A stretch of DNA of 8,394 bases, taken from assembly GCA_019246575.1 (NCBI GenBank), contig JAFAQG010000521.1, positions 1 through 8,394 of the forward strand, written 5' to 3'. Origin of the DNA: Acidobacteriaceae bacterium. GTDB lineage: Bacteria; Acidobacteriota; Terriglobia; Bryobacterales; Bryobacteraceae. The notes beneath the pieces were generated by a model. The model ran no database searches and had not been told where the DNA came from. It saw nothing but the letters and a program-made list of their open reading frames with translations. Numbering within the stretch: the stretch's first letter is position 1; every line of letters starts with the position of its first letter. This document shows positions 1 through 5,674 of the stretch, one piece after another. A program made the translations under genes and the position numbers.

Positions 1-597
1 CTGGTTTTGAGATGGCGCAGAATTAGGAGCGCCGTCGAGAAGAAACTCGTTCGCAGAGGCCCGCTGTCCTCCAATCGCGTAGGAAACCGAGCTGATCTGG
101 TCGATGGGAAGATTGTTGACTCCGATAGAAGGGCGCACGCCCGGCACAAGCAGCGCCAGTGCGTAGGGATTGCGTCCGAGCAGCGGTAACTCCGTGATCT
201 GGCGCGCCTGCACTACTTGTCCCACCGTCGACGCTTCGCTTTCGAGTAGCGGAGCTTGTGCCGTGACCTCGATGTGCTGCGACGAGCGTCCGATTTTCAG
301 CACAAAATCCAGCCGAGCAACCTGCTCAACCTGCAGCGTAAGTCCATTTTGGTCGATCTCCTCGAAACCCGATTTGTTGAGCGTGAGATCATACGACCCC
401 GGCTCGAGAGAACTCAGCGTGTAATATCCGTCCTGGTTCGTAACCGTCTGCGTACCCACGCCAGTCGCACTGGCCTTCGCAAGGACTTTGACGTCCGGAA
501 CCGCCGCGCCACTGGGGTCCGTCACTTTGCCCGTGATCGAGGCCGTCTGAGCAAAGGCCTCAGCGGCTATGCACAAACCGATTGCAAAACGAGTCAT
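1..597 (-). CDS. TonB-dependent receptor (Oar-like, carboxypeptidase-regulatory domain), N-terminal part
   Basis: The reading frame is open from an ATG at 595-597 to the window edge, giving 199 codons with no stop, so the rest of the gene lies outside. A short hydrophobic signal peptide (about residues 1-16, ending AEAFA before QTAS) precedes a carboxypeptidase-regulatory-like/CNA-B fold at about 20-102: ITGKVTDPSGAAVPDVKV, then the NQDGYYTLSSLEPGSYDL block. From about 108 the start of a TonB plug domain follows (IEVTAQAPLLESE, ITELPLLGRNPYALALLVPG, then FLLDGAPNSA). This order is typical of the very large (about 1000 aa) outer-membrane receptors abundant in Acidobacteriota, which take up large substrates with TonB energy. 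A GGAG Shine-Dalgarno sits 5 nt before the ATG. The gene is divergent from the sulfatase across 36 bp, which suggests a sulfated substrate, but the ligand cannot be read from this fragment. Confidence 0.9.
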   Translation of the reverse strand, partial: MTRFAIGLCIAAEAFAQTASITGKVTDPSGAAVPDVKVLAKASATGVGTQTVTNQDGYYTLSSLEPGSYDLTLNKSGFEEIDQNGLTLQVEQVARLDFVLKIGRSSQHIEVTAQAPLLESEASTVGQVVQARQITELPLLGRNPYALALLVPGVRPSIGVNNLPIDQISSVSYAIGGQRASANEFLLDGAPNSAPSQNQ

Positions 598-610
598 GTC
601 CACTCCAAGG

Positions 611-633
611 TTGATGGTTATTCTATCCGTTAT
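611..633. promoter_or_regulatory. Possible shared divergent promoter with interlocked -10 elements
   Basis: The receptor and the sulfatase start only 36 bp apart, so control signals must sit in or beside this gap. The AT-rich heptamer TATTCTA at 619-625 reads TATTCT on the + strand (619-624) and TAGAAT on the - strand (620-625). Both resemble the TATAAT -10 box, at four and five of six positions respectively. No convincing -35 is seen in either direction. A + strand start from this box would fall at or within a few bases of the sulfatase ATG. The assignment is inferred from sequence only. Confidence 0.3.
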
Positions 634-2115
634 ATGAACCGGCGGTCCTTCTTCTCTCGATCTCTCGCGGGCGCAACGGCTCTCGCGGCCAGAGCGCAGG
701 AAAATACTGCTCTCTCCGGTCTCGGGCCCCAATATTCCGGTCCGCCTGCCGGGCATGAAGCGCCGGAACCAAATGAGAATCAACGGCCAAATGTGATCTG
801 GATACTTGGTGACCAACTTCGCGCGCAGGCCCTTCCGTTCAACGGTGACCCAAATGCGCGTACGCCTTCTCTCGAGCGCGCGGAAGTGAACGGCCTCAAC
901 TTCACGGGAGCTCTATCGGGATTTCCGCTATGCTGCCCGTTTCGCGGATCGATGCTAACAGGCCGTTACGCGCACCATTGTGTTCCCGGCCATGAGTATC
1001 CTCTCCCGCAGGGTCAGAAAACCATCGCCGATGTCTTCAATGAGAACGGCTATGACACAGCATATATCGGCAAGTGGCACCTGGGCGGCTGGCACGAATC
1101 GAACGGACGCGCAGCATTCTTCATCACAGATCCGGATCGCCGCGGGAATTTTCGTTACTGGATCGGCTACGAGAACAACAACAGCCAGTGGGATTGCTGG
1201 GTTCACGGCGGAACCGGCACAGATGCGTTTCATTACCGGCTGCCCGGCTACGAAACCGACGCCCTCACGGATATTTTCATTCGATATCTCAACGGAAAGG
1301 CGGAGAACGAAAAGAACGGACGCGGCAGACCGTTCTTCGCGGTCATGAGCGTGCAGCCGCCCCACGACCCTAACGTCGCGCCCGAGCAATACATGGCGCA
1401 CTTTCAACCTCAGCGTCTCGCGTTGCGCGCGAATGTTGCGCGAGTAGACCGAGTGCAGGAGCGTGCCCGGCGCGAGCTGGCTGGTTACTACGCGCAGATC
1501 GAGAACCTCGATTGGAATTACGGCAGAATTATCCAGGCCCTGGAGAAGAACGGCCAGTTGTTCAATACGCACGTTCTCTTCTTTGCGGATCACGGAGAAA
1601 TGGGCGGCTCGCACGGCATGTTCCGAAAGGTTACGCCGTATGAGGAGGCCATCCGCATCCCAATGATCTTTTCAGGCAGCTTACCCGCGTACGGTGGTTT
1701 AAACCGAGGTCGCGTCTCTGTGCCCATGAATAGTGTCGATATCGCGCCGACGACATTGGGACTCTGCGGCCTCCGTAAGCCGGATTGGATGGAGGGAACG
1801 GATTATTCGCATTACCGCATCCACAAGCGGGCTCCAGCGCCGGAACCCGATTCTGCTTATCTCGAGAACGTGATCCCGACGGGTCATCCGGACAGCATCA
1901 ATACGAGTTATCGCGGGTTGGTGACTAATGATGGCTGGAAATATGCCTGTTTCGAAAACTATTCGTGGCTAATGTTTAATCTCACCGAAGATCCGTACGA
2001 GGAAGCGAACCTTGCGCAGAATAATATCTATCGTGCCGAGCGGAAAAAGCTCATTGGACGCTTGCGGCAATGGGTCAATGATACAGGGGATAACTTCACA
2101 GTCCCACCGTCGTGA
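634..2115 (+). CDS. Tat-exported sulfatase (formylglycine-dependent, alkaline phosphatase superfamily)
   Basis: This 493-aa protein should hydrolyse a sulfate ester, probably in the periplasm or outside the cell. The ATG at 634 is chosen because it starts a twin-arginine signal (MNRRSFFSRSL, then an Ala-rich stretch ending ARAQ near residue 22). The frame stays open upstream, but that part is antisense to the receptor. Residues 52-62 (PNVIWILGDQL) form the first metal-binding strand; D60 is followed by Gln rather than the common second Asp. The sulfatase signature is CCPFRGSMLTGR at 100-111, with Cys100 in C-x-P-x-R the predicted formylglycine; position 4 is Phe where Ser/Ala is usual. Further active-site motifs are GKWHLGG (146-152), PPHDP (242-246) and FADHGEMGG (317-325). 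No maturase (FGE or anSME) lies in the window, so it must be elsewhere if the enzyme is active. The substrate is unknown. No Shine-Dalgarno is visible before the start. Confidence 0.9.
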   Translation: MNRRSFFSRSLAGATALAARAQENTALSGLGPQYSGPPAGHEAPEPNENQRPNVIWILGDQLRAQALPFNGDPNARTPSLERAEVNGLNFTGALSGFPLCCPFRGSMLTGRYAHHCVPGHEYPLPQGQKTIADVFNENGYDTAYIGKWHLGGWHESNGRAAFFITDPDRRGNFRYWIGYENNNSQWDCWVHGGTGTDAFHYRLPGYETDALTDIFIRYLNGKAENEKNGRGRPFFAVMSVQPPHDPNVAPEQYMAHFQPQRLALRANVARVDRVQERARRELAGYYAQIENLDWNYGRIIQALEKNGQLFNTHVLFFADHGEMGGSHGMFRKVTPYEEAIRIPMIFSGSLPAYGGLNRGRVSVPMNSVDIAPTTLGLCGLRKPDWMEGTDYSHYRIHKRAPAPEPDSAYLENVIPTGHPDSINTSYRGLVTNDGWKYACFENYSWLMFNLTEDPYEEANLAQNNIYRAERKKLIGRLRQWVNDTGDNFTVPPS

Positions 2116-2172
2116 TTTTCGAATAGTTCGCGAGCATCTCGGGGTTGCTCCTGGCTTGATCGCGTCCGCTGG

Positions 2173-2621
2173 TTAGCTCTCCTCTTCTGTTTTAAAAACG
2201 CTGATTCCGCCGTTCCGTTCGAGAATGGCGTACTTGATCCGATCTAGAGTCTTCACCCCCTTCGTACGCACTGCGGCCATCACATCGTCATCGGCCAGCC
2301 GCATTTTCTTCATTACTTCGGTCTGCCATTCTCCATCTTTTAAGAGCACAAGCGGCGTGCCGTCCACCAACGCACCCAGCCATGGAAAGCGCTGTTTCAG
2401 GCTCGAGACAAGCCGGTGCATCAGTCCTACGGTAATCACCGCACATACCGCATTTGTTTCCGAGTGATCGTCCCTACCGTCGAAAGAATGATCACGCCGC
2501 CCATCAAGAACACAATCACAAATTCGAAGGGCGTCATCTGTGACCCGGGCCTGCGGCTCAGGACGCGCACCGCGAGGAGCAAGAAAAAATAGCCTACGAT
2601 AGCGTGAATAACCGTGGACAT
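2173..2621 (-). pseudogene. DUF421/YetF-like membrane protein, paralogue A, single-base frameshift
   Basis: The segment is 449 nt, exactly one base short of the 450-nt paralogue at 3102-3551. From the ATG at 2619-2621 the frame reads MSTVIHAIVGYFFLLL and on through RRPGSQMTPFEFVIVFLMGG to STVG, then shifts and stops after 61 codons. Restoring one base at the GGG run (CCC at 2472-2474 on the + strand) gives DDHSETNA and then an unbroken frame through VDGTPLVLLKDGEWQTE to the TAA at 2173. The restored protein is 149 aa and aligns with the paralogue without a gap; I count about 76 of 149 identical residues by hand. The expected product is a small membrane protein with three N-terminal hydrophobic segments and a cytosolic YetF-type C-terminal domain, function unknown. 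The rest of the frame is intact, so the lesion is either very recent or a sequencing error. As written, only a membrane stub or a separate C-terminal piece (possible ATG at 2439) could be made. Confidence 0.8.
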
Positions 2622-2635
2622 CGCACTTTACGGCA

Positions 2636-3044
2636 CTACGTAGATTTTTGATCGCACAAAGTGGAAACGGACGGCTGCGGAATGACGCGCTTAGCGCCGA
2701 GCGATTTCAGTAGCGCCTCACCGGCCCAAAAGCTGAACCTTGCCATCGCGGTTCGCGCTTTTACCAAATTGAATCGTCAAAATCGAGGGCGTGCCGAATC
2801 GCTCGATACGCTCGTATGAAATATCCATCACACCGTCACTCGTCCGTGTTCGGGCTTTGGCCAGCGGTCCTCTTCCGAAACAACCCGCCACATCGGCGAT
2901 GATCAGCGCCGTAAAGAATATCCAAACCAGGCGCTCCCATCTCCACCATTTCCGCTGAAAGTCGAGATCGGAGCCGACCGCTATTTCATCGTTAACTTTC
3001 GATACAGTATCCTCGACGGGCTTCGTCTCTAGCGCAGTAGCCAT
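2636..3044 (-). pseudogene. Single-pass membrane protein of unknown function, probable frameshift near the C-terminus
   Basis: From the ATG at 3042-3044 the frame encodes 108 aa ending at the TGA at 2718-2720. The N-terminal 36 residues are charged and end in a basic/aromatic stretch (FQRKWWRWER). One transmembrane helix follows at about 37-55 (LVWIFFTALIIADVAG), then a GCFGRGP turn and a probably extracytoplasmic beta-rich tail. After VQL (103-105), dropping one T from the TTTT run (AAAA at 2728-2731 on the + strand) opens a frame that adds 30 residues (WAGEALLKSLGAKRVIPQP, then 11 more) and stops at 2636-2638. That gives a 135-aa protein whose stop lies 14 nt before the DUF421-A ATG, a normal operon spacing, whereas the written stop leaves a 96-nt gap. 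The added part has ordinary codon use. I do not recognise a named family; the position between two DUF421 genes suggests a partner role. The frameshift is inferred and the 108-aa version could be real. Confidence 0.55.
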
Positions 3045-3101
3045 TCTTTCGATAATCCTCGGTCGATTGTTAAGCAGTCATTCGCGAACCAGAAGCTGTG
3101 C

Positions 3102-3551
3102 TTAAGAGTCGGCGGAAGCGGGAATGACACTAATCTCGCCATTTCGTTCGAGAACGGCGTATTCGATGTCGTCAGGCGTGTTCACTTGCTGGTCCCGTGC
3201 CATGGCCATAACATCCTCTTCGGAGATCCCCATTTTCACCATCGTTTCTGTTTGCCATTTCCCGTTCTTAAGCAGAACCAGCGGTGTTCCGTCGACAACT
3301 TTCGCGAACGCGGGGAAACGCTGTCTCAGCCACGCGATGACGAAATGCGTGACGGCGATGCTCGTGATAGTAAGAAGCGCATTCGTTAGCGAACGATCGT
3401 CTCCCACCATCGGAGTCAGCGTAACCCCTCCCATGAAGAAGATCAGAACGAATTCAGAAGGAGTGATCTGCTTTCCAGGACGCCTGCCTACGATGCGAAC
3501 GATGAAGATAAGGAAGCAATAGCCGAATATGCCTCTAAGAACACCGCCCAT
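3102..3551 (-). CDS. DUF421/YetF-like membrane protein, paralogue B (intact)
   Basis: This 149-aa membrane protein of the DUF421 (YetF) family has no established biochemical function. Hydrophobic segments lie at about 4-21 (VLRGIFGYCFLIFIVRIV), 33-49 (EFVLIFFMGGVTLTPMV) and 57-75 (NALLTITSIAVTHFVIAWL). Between the first two is the family signature RRPGKQITPSEFV (23-35), and MVGDDRSLTN (48-57) leads into the third. The cytosolic C-terminal domain shows VVDGTPLVLLKNGKW (85-99), then EEDVMAMARDQ and DDIEYAVLERNGEISVI (127-143), the usual end of the domain. At 149 aa it is shorter than the 200-plus aa Bacillus YetF-type proteins. It appears to be the first gene of a three-gene cluster read leftward, 57 bp ahead of the unknown membrane protein and followed by its frameshifted paralogue. 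Only a weak GAGAG precedes the ATG. The family call is firm; the role is not. Confidence 0.88.
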   Translation of the reverse strand: MGGVLRGIFGYCFLIFIVRIVGRRPGKQITPSEFVLIFFMGGVTLTPMVGDDRSLTNALLTITSIAVTHFVIAWLRQRFPAFAKVVDGTPLVLLKNGKWQTETMVKMGISEEDVMAMARDQQVNTPDDIEYAVLERNGEISVIPASADS

Positions 3552-3673
3552 CTCTCATTCACTAGGATGTCGGTCTTTTCAGCAACGTTACCCGCACTCA
3601 GCTCGCATACCTACGAAAGTAAATCTTCTGACCGGAGTAAGTCGTTCCGTCCGCGTTAAGGTAGAAAGGCAGT
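3552..3673. other. Divergent intergenic region between the DUF421 cluster and udgX
   Basis: These 122 bp should hold the promoters of the leftward membrane-protein cluster and the rightward UdgX gene. I could not identify a convincing -35/-10 pair, a LexA-type operator or a hairpin. The only usable signal is an AAAGG ribosome-binding site just before the UdgX ATG. Confidence 0.4.
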
Positions 3674-4336
3674 ATGCGCGAGCCGCTTGGACCCGTTAAG
3701 ATGCAGAAACCATCGGCGGCCGAATGGGTACCCCGTACGCACGATCTACGCAAGCTACGAACTGCTGCACCGAGCTGCCGCGGATGTGAGCTGTATGCTC
3801 GCGCTACTCAAGTCGTATTCGGCGAGGGACCGCAGGATGCGAAGGTCGTCATGGTCGGCGAGCAGCCCGGGGACGAGGAAGATCGAACCGGACATCCTTT
3901 CGTCGGACCCGCCGGACGTCTTCTGAGTAAGGCCATGCTCGAAGCCGGGCTCGACCGGGACAAAATTTACGTCACCAACGCCGTGAAGCATTTTAAGTGG
4001 ATAGAGCGCGGGAAACGCCGTATACACGCTAAGCCGAGCGGTATCGAGATCTCTGCCTGCCGTCCATGGCTCGAAGCCGAGCTGGCCGCCATCGAACCCG
4101 AGCTCGTCGTTTGCCTTGGCGCAACGGCAGCGCAGTCGCTGATGGGACCGAAATTCCGCATTACCGCCCAGCGCGGCCTATTCTTCCCCCATCAATGGGC
4201 GAAAGAACTTGTCGCAACCGTTCATCCTTCCGCCATCCTGCGCGTACCGGAGCGATATCAGGAAGAATACGGCCTATTCATCCGCGATTTGACGATCATC
4301 GCCGCGCGCGTCAAAGAACTTGATCCTGCGAGCTGA
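3674..4336 (+). CDS. udgX: UdgX: uracil-DNA glycosylase that cross-links to uracil-DNA
   Basis: This 220-aa Fe-S uracil-DNA glycosylase-fold protein acts in DNA base-excision repair. Motif 1 is GEQPGDEEDRTGHPFVGPAGRLL (62-84); the Gln after GE is typical of UdgX, where family-4 enzymes have GEAPG. Then come YVTNAVKHFKW (99-109) and the UdgX-specific insertion loop KRRIH (114-118). In mycobacterial UdgX the loop His attacks the sugar and leaves the enzyme covalently bound to uracil-containing DNA; here it is H118. Four cysteines placed for a [4Fe-4S] cluster are C35, C38 (CRGC), C129 and C147. The last motif is VATVHPSAIL (180-189). Length is usual for the family. ATG 3674 is preferred because an AAAGG lies 4 nt upstream; ATG 3701 (residue 10) is a possible alternative, since conserved sequence begins near residue 17. 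It is a single gene, divergent from the DUF421 cluster and convergent with the SirB1-type gene 26 bp away. Confidence 0.95.
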   Translation: MREPLGPVKMQKPSAAEWVPRTHDLRKLRTAAPSCRGCELYARATQVVFGEGPQDAKVVMVGEQPGDEEDRTGHPFVGPAGRLLSKAMLEAGLDRDKIYVTNAVKHFKWIERGKRRIHAKPSGIEISACRPWLEAELAAIEPELVVCLGATAAQSLMGPKFRITAQRGLFFPHQWAKELVATVHPSAILRVPERYQEEYGLFIRDLTIIAARVKELDPAS

Positions 4337-4362
4337 GCTGGGCACGAACACCGCGCAAGCCC

Positions 4363-5220
4363 TCAGTTCAGTCCTGCTTTCCATCGCTCAATTAGCAACA
4401 ATTGTTTTTGGACTTGTTCACGCTCCGGCGCTTGAGGCTCGAGGCGCAGATAAGTCTCAAAGTCCGCCTTTGCAGCTTGATGATTCAACTGCCGCAAATG
4501 AATTAGACCGCGGTGGCGGTACTCTTCGGCGTAATCCGGCATTGCGGCAATTAGTAGGTCCAACACCTCCCGCCCTTTGTCGAACGCTTGTCCGCGTAAG
4601 TAAATCGCCTTGAGGTTACTTAACATCCGCACCAAAATCTGCCGTTTCGTAACTGGCGCAAGCACGGCCGGATTGGCGCGCAGGTCCACTCCGGACGTCT
4701 GCTTCGCTAGCGCCGAACAATCCGCGAACGACAATATGCGGCCGCTGTGGAATGGATCAATCCAATACCGCGCATTCGCGTCTTCATACGCTACGATGAA
4801 GTGCCCGGGCAAACCTACGCCATATACGGGACGCCCGAGTCTGCGCGCAACTTCGATGTAAACCACCGACAACGTGATCGGTATCCCTATGCGTCGGCTC
4901 AAAACAGAATTCAGGCAGCTGTTGCGCGGGTCATAATAATCGTCATCGTTGCCTCGGAATTGCAACGTGTCGAACATCAGTTCGTTGGCTGCACGCACGA
5001 AGTCGAGACCGCTCGAATGGGCTCGTAACTTCGACCTGATTTCATCCGCGATACTATCCAGCCGGAACAGAGATGCTTCAGCATCCAAACCGGGGAATTC
5101 GATGCTCGCTAGCTCGAGCGCCGCTATATCAAGATTGACTTCCGAGCGTTCATCCCGCAGAGCGTCCAGCAAGCACTGCACGCGACTTAGCTTACCACCG
5201 TCTCGGATCTCGGTCGGCAT
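4363..5220 (-). CDS. SirB1-type protein: transglutaminase-like domain plus TPR repeats
   Basis: This 285-aa protein has the SirB1/YchA architecture. Residues 31-65 are a helical lead-in. The transglutaminase-like core carries DDYYDPRNSCLNSVLSRR (93-110), GIPITLSVVYIEVARRLG (112-129), VYGVGLPGHFIV (132-143) and YWIDPF (152-157). H140 and D155 sit where the His and Asp of the transglutaminase triad are expected; the family usually lacks the matching Cys, so enzymatic activity is doubtful. A C-terminal tetratricopeptide region at about 193-275 (LVRMLSNLKAIYLRG; YAEEYRHRGLIHLRQ; DFETYLRLEP) suggests protein-protein contacts. The role is not well defined in any organism; in enterobacteria sirB1 is known mainly by locus. 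The start at 5218-5220 has no clear Shine-Dalgarno, so the N-terminus is the least certain part. The gene is convergent with udgX and divergent from the GYD gene. Confidence 0.87.
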   Translation of the reverse strand: MPTEIRDGGKLSRVQCLLDALRDERSEVNLDIAALELASIEFPGLDAEASLFRLDSIADEIRSKLRAHSSGLDFVRAANELMFDTLQFRGNDDDYYDPRNSCLNSVLSRRIGIPITLSVVYIEVARRLGRPVYGVGLPGHFIVAYEDANARYWIDPFHSGRILSFADCSALAKQTSGVDLRANPAVLAPVTKRQILVRMLSNLKAIYLRGQAFDKGREVLDLLIAAMPDYAEEYRHRGLIHLRQLNHQAAKADFETYLRLEPQAPEREQVQKQLLLIERWKAGLN

Positions 5221-5269
5221 CGCGCGAATTCGGTTACAAGATGCGGCGCGACAGCCCTGGCGGGCTCGC

Positions 5270-5296
5270 TTGCATGCCGGCGCAAATTGTTATATG
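5270..5296 (+). promoter_or_regulatory. Weak candidate promoter for the GYD-domain gene
   Basis: TTGCAT at 5270-5275 and TATATG at 5291-5296 are separated by 15 bp and lie about 30 nt before the GYD ATG. The -10 resembles TATAAT; the -35 matches only its first half and the spacing is short. It lies in the 106-bp gap between two divergent genes, where a promoter is needed. Confidence 0.3.
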
Positions 5297-5312
5297 CTGC
5301 CTCCACCCCGAA

Positions 5313-5318
5313 AAGGAG
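5313..5318 (+). promoter_or_regulatory. Strong ribosome-binding site deciding the GYD-gene start
   Basis: AAGGAG lies 8 nt before the ATG at 5327. It fixes the start even though the frame is open much further upstream, where it overlaps the opposite-strand SirB1-type gene. Confidence 0.85.
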
Positions 5319-5326
5319 ACGTTAAA

Positions 5327-5674
5327 ATGGCGCAATTCCTTGTTGAAGCGGCCTACACATCCCAGTCCTGGGCAGCCTTGGTCAATAACCCTCAGGATCG
5401 TGGCCAGATAATCCAAGCCGCTGTCGAAAAGCTTGGCGGAAAGATCGAGCGCGCGTGGCTCTCGTTCGGAGACTACGACGCGGTTGTCATTGTAGATATG
5501 CCCGATAGCGTGAGTGCTGCGGCATTCGCGATGGCGATTTCGGCCGGAGGATCTTGCCGGAGTGTGAAAACAATCCCGCTCCTCACAGCTCAGGAGGGTC
5601 TCGAAGCAATGAAGAAGGCCGCGAATTGTGGCTACCGGCCTGTCGCGCAAGCCGCAGGCGTCGGATCAGCGTAG
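5327..5674 (+). CDS. GYD-domain protein
   Basis: This 115-aa small, probably cytosolic protein belongs to the GYD family, named for its conserved Gly-x-Tyr-Asp motif; the fold is a ferredoxin-like dimeric alpha/beta barrel of uncharacterised function. The order is: beta strand AQFLVEAAYT (2-11); helix with NPQDRGQIIQAAVEKLGGKI (21-40); the signature ERAWLSFGDYDAVVIVDMPD (41-60); helix SVSAAAFAMAISAGGS (61-76); strand SVKTIPLLT (79-87); and helix QEGLEAMKKAANCGY (89-103). The ATG is set by the upstream AAGGAG. Its last 9 bp overlap the last 9 bp of the convergent beta-barrel gene, so the TAG at 5672-5674 and the barrel TGA at 5666-5668 lie inside each other's coding ends. No partner gene is obvious. 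The family call is fairly firm and the role is unknown. Confidence 0.9.
   Translation: MAQFLVEAAYTSQSWAALVNNPQDRGQIIQAAVEKLGGKIERAWLSFGDYDAVVIVDMPDSVSAAAFAMAISAGGSCRSVKTIPLLTAQEGLEAMKKAANCGYRPVAQAAGVGSA

Noticed and set aside
256..633. In-frame extension of the sulfatase reading frame upstream of 634
   Set aside because: It is antisense to the TonB receptor's conserved N-terminus, and the Tat signal starts at 634.
955..1614. Long 219-codon minus-strand frame inside the sulfatase gene
   Set aside because: It is a shadow of the sulfatase codons with no recognisable domain; the sulfatase motifs on the + strand are unambiguous.
2132..2150. GAGCA/TGCTC hairpin between the sulfatase and DUF421-A stops
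   Set aside because: The stem is only 5 bp with a 9-nt loop and no T-tract, so it is not a supportable terminator.
2225..2467. Plus-strand frame opposite DUF421-A
   Set aside because: It mirrors the DUF421 codons; a similar shadow exists opposite the intact paralogue at 3124-3522.
4666..4926. Cys102 of the SirB1-type protein as a restored transglutaminase nucleophile
   Set aside because: It sits about 10 residues before GIPI, in a variable position rather than where the triad Cys would align by eye, so activity is not claimed.
4949..5326. Upstream extension of the GYD reading frame
   Set aside because: It overlaps the opposite-strand SirB1-type gene, and the strong AAGGAG at 5313-5318 sets the start at 5327.
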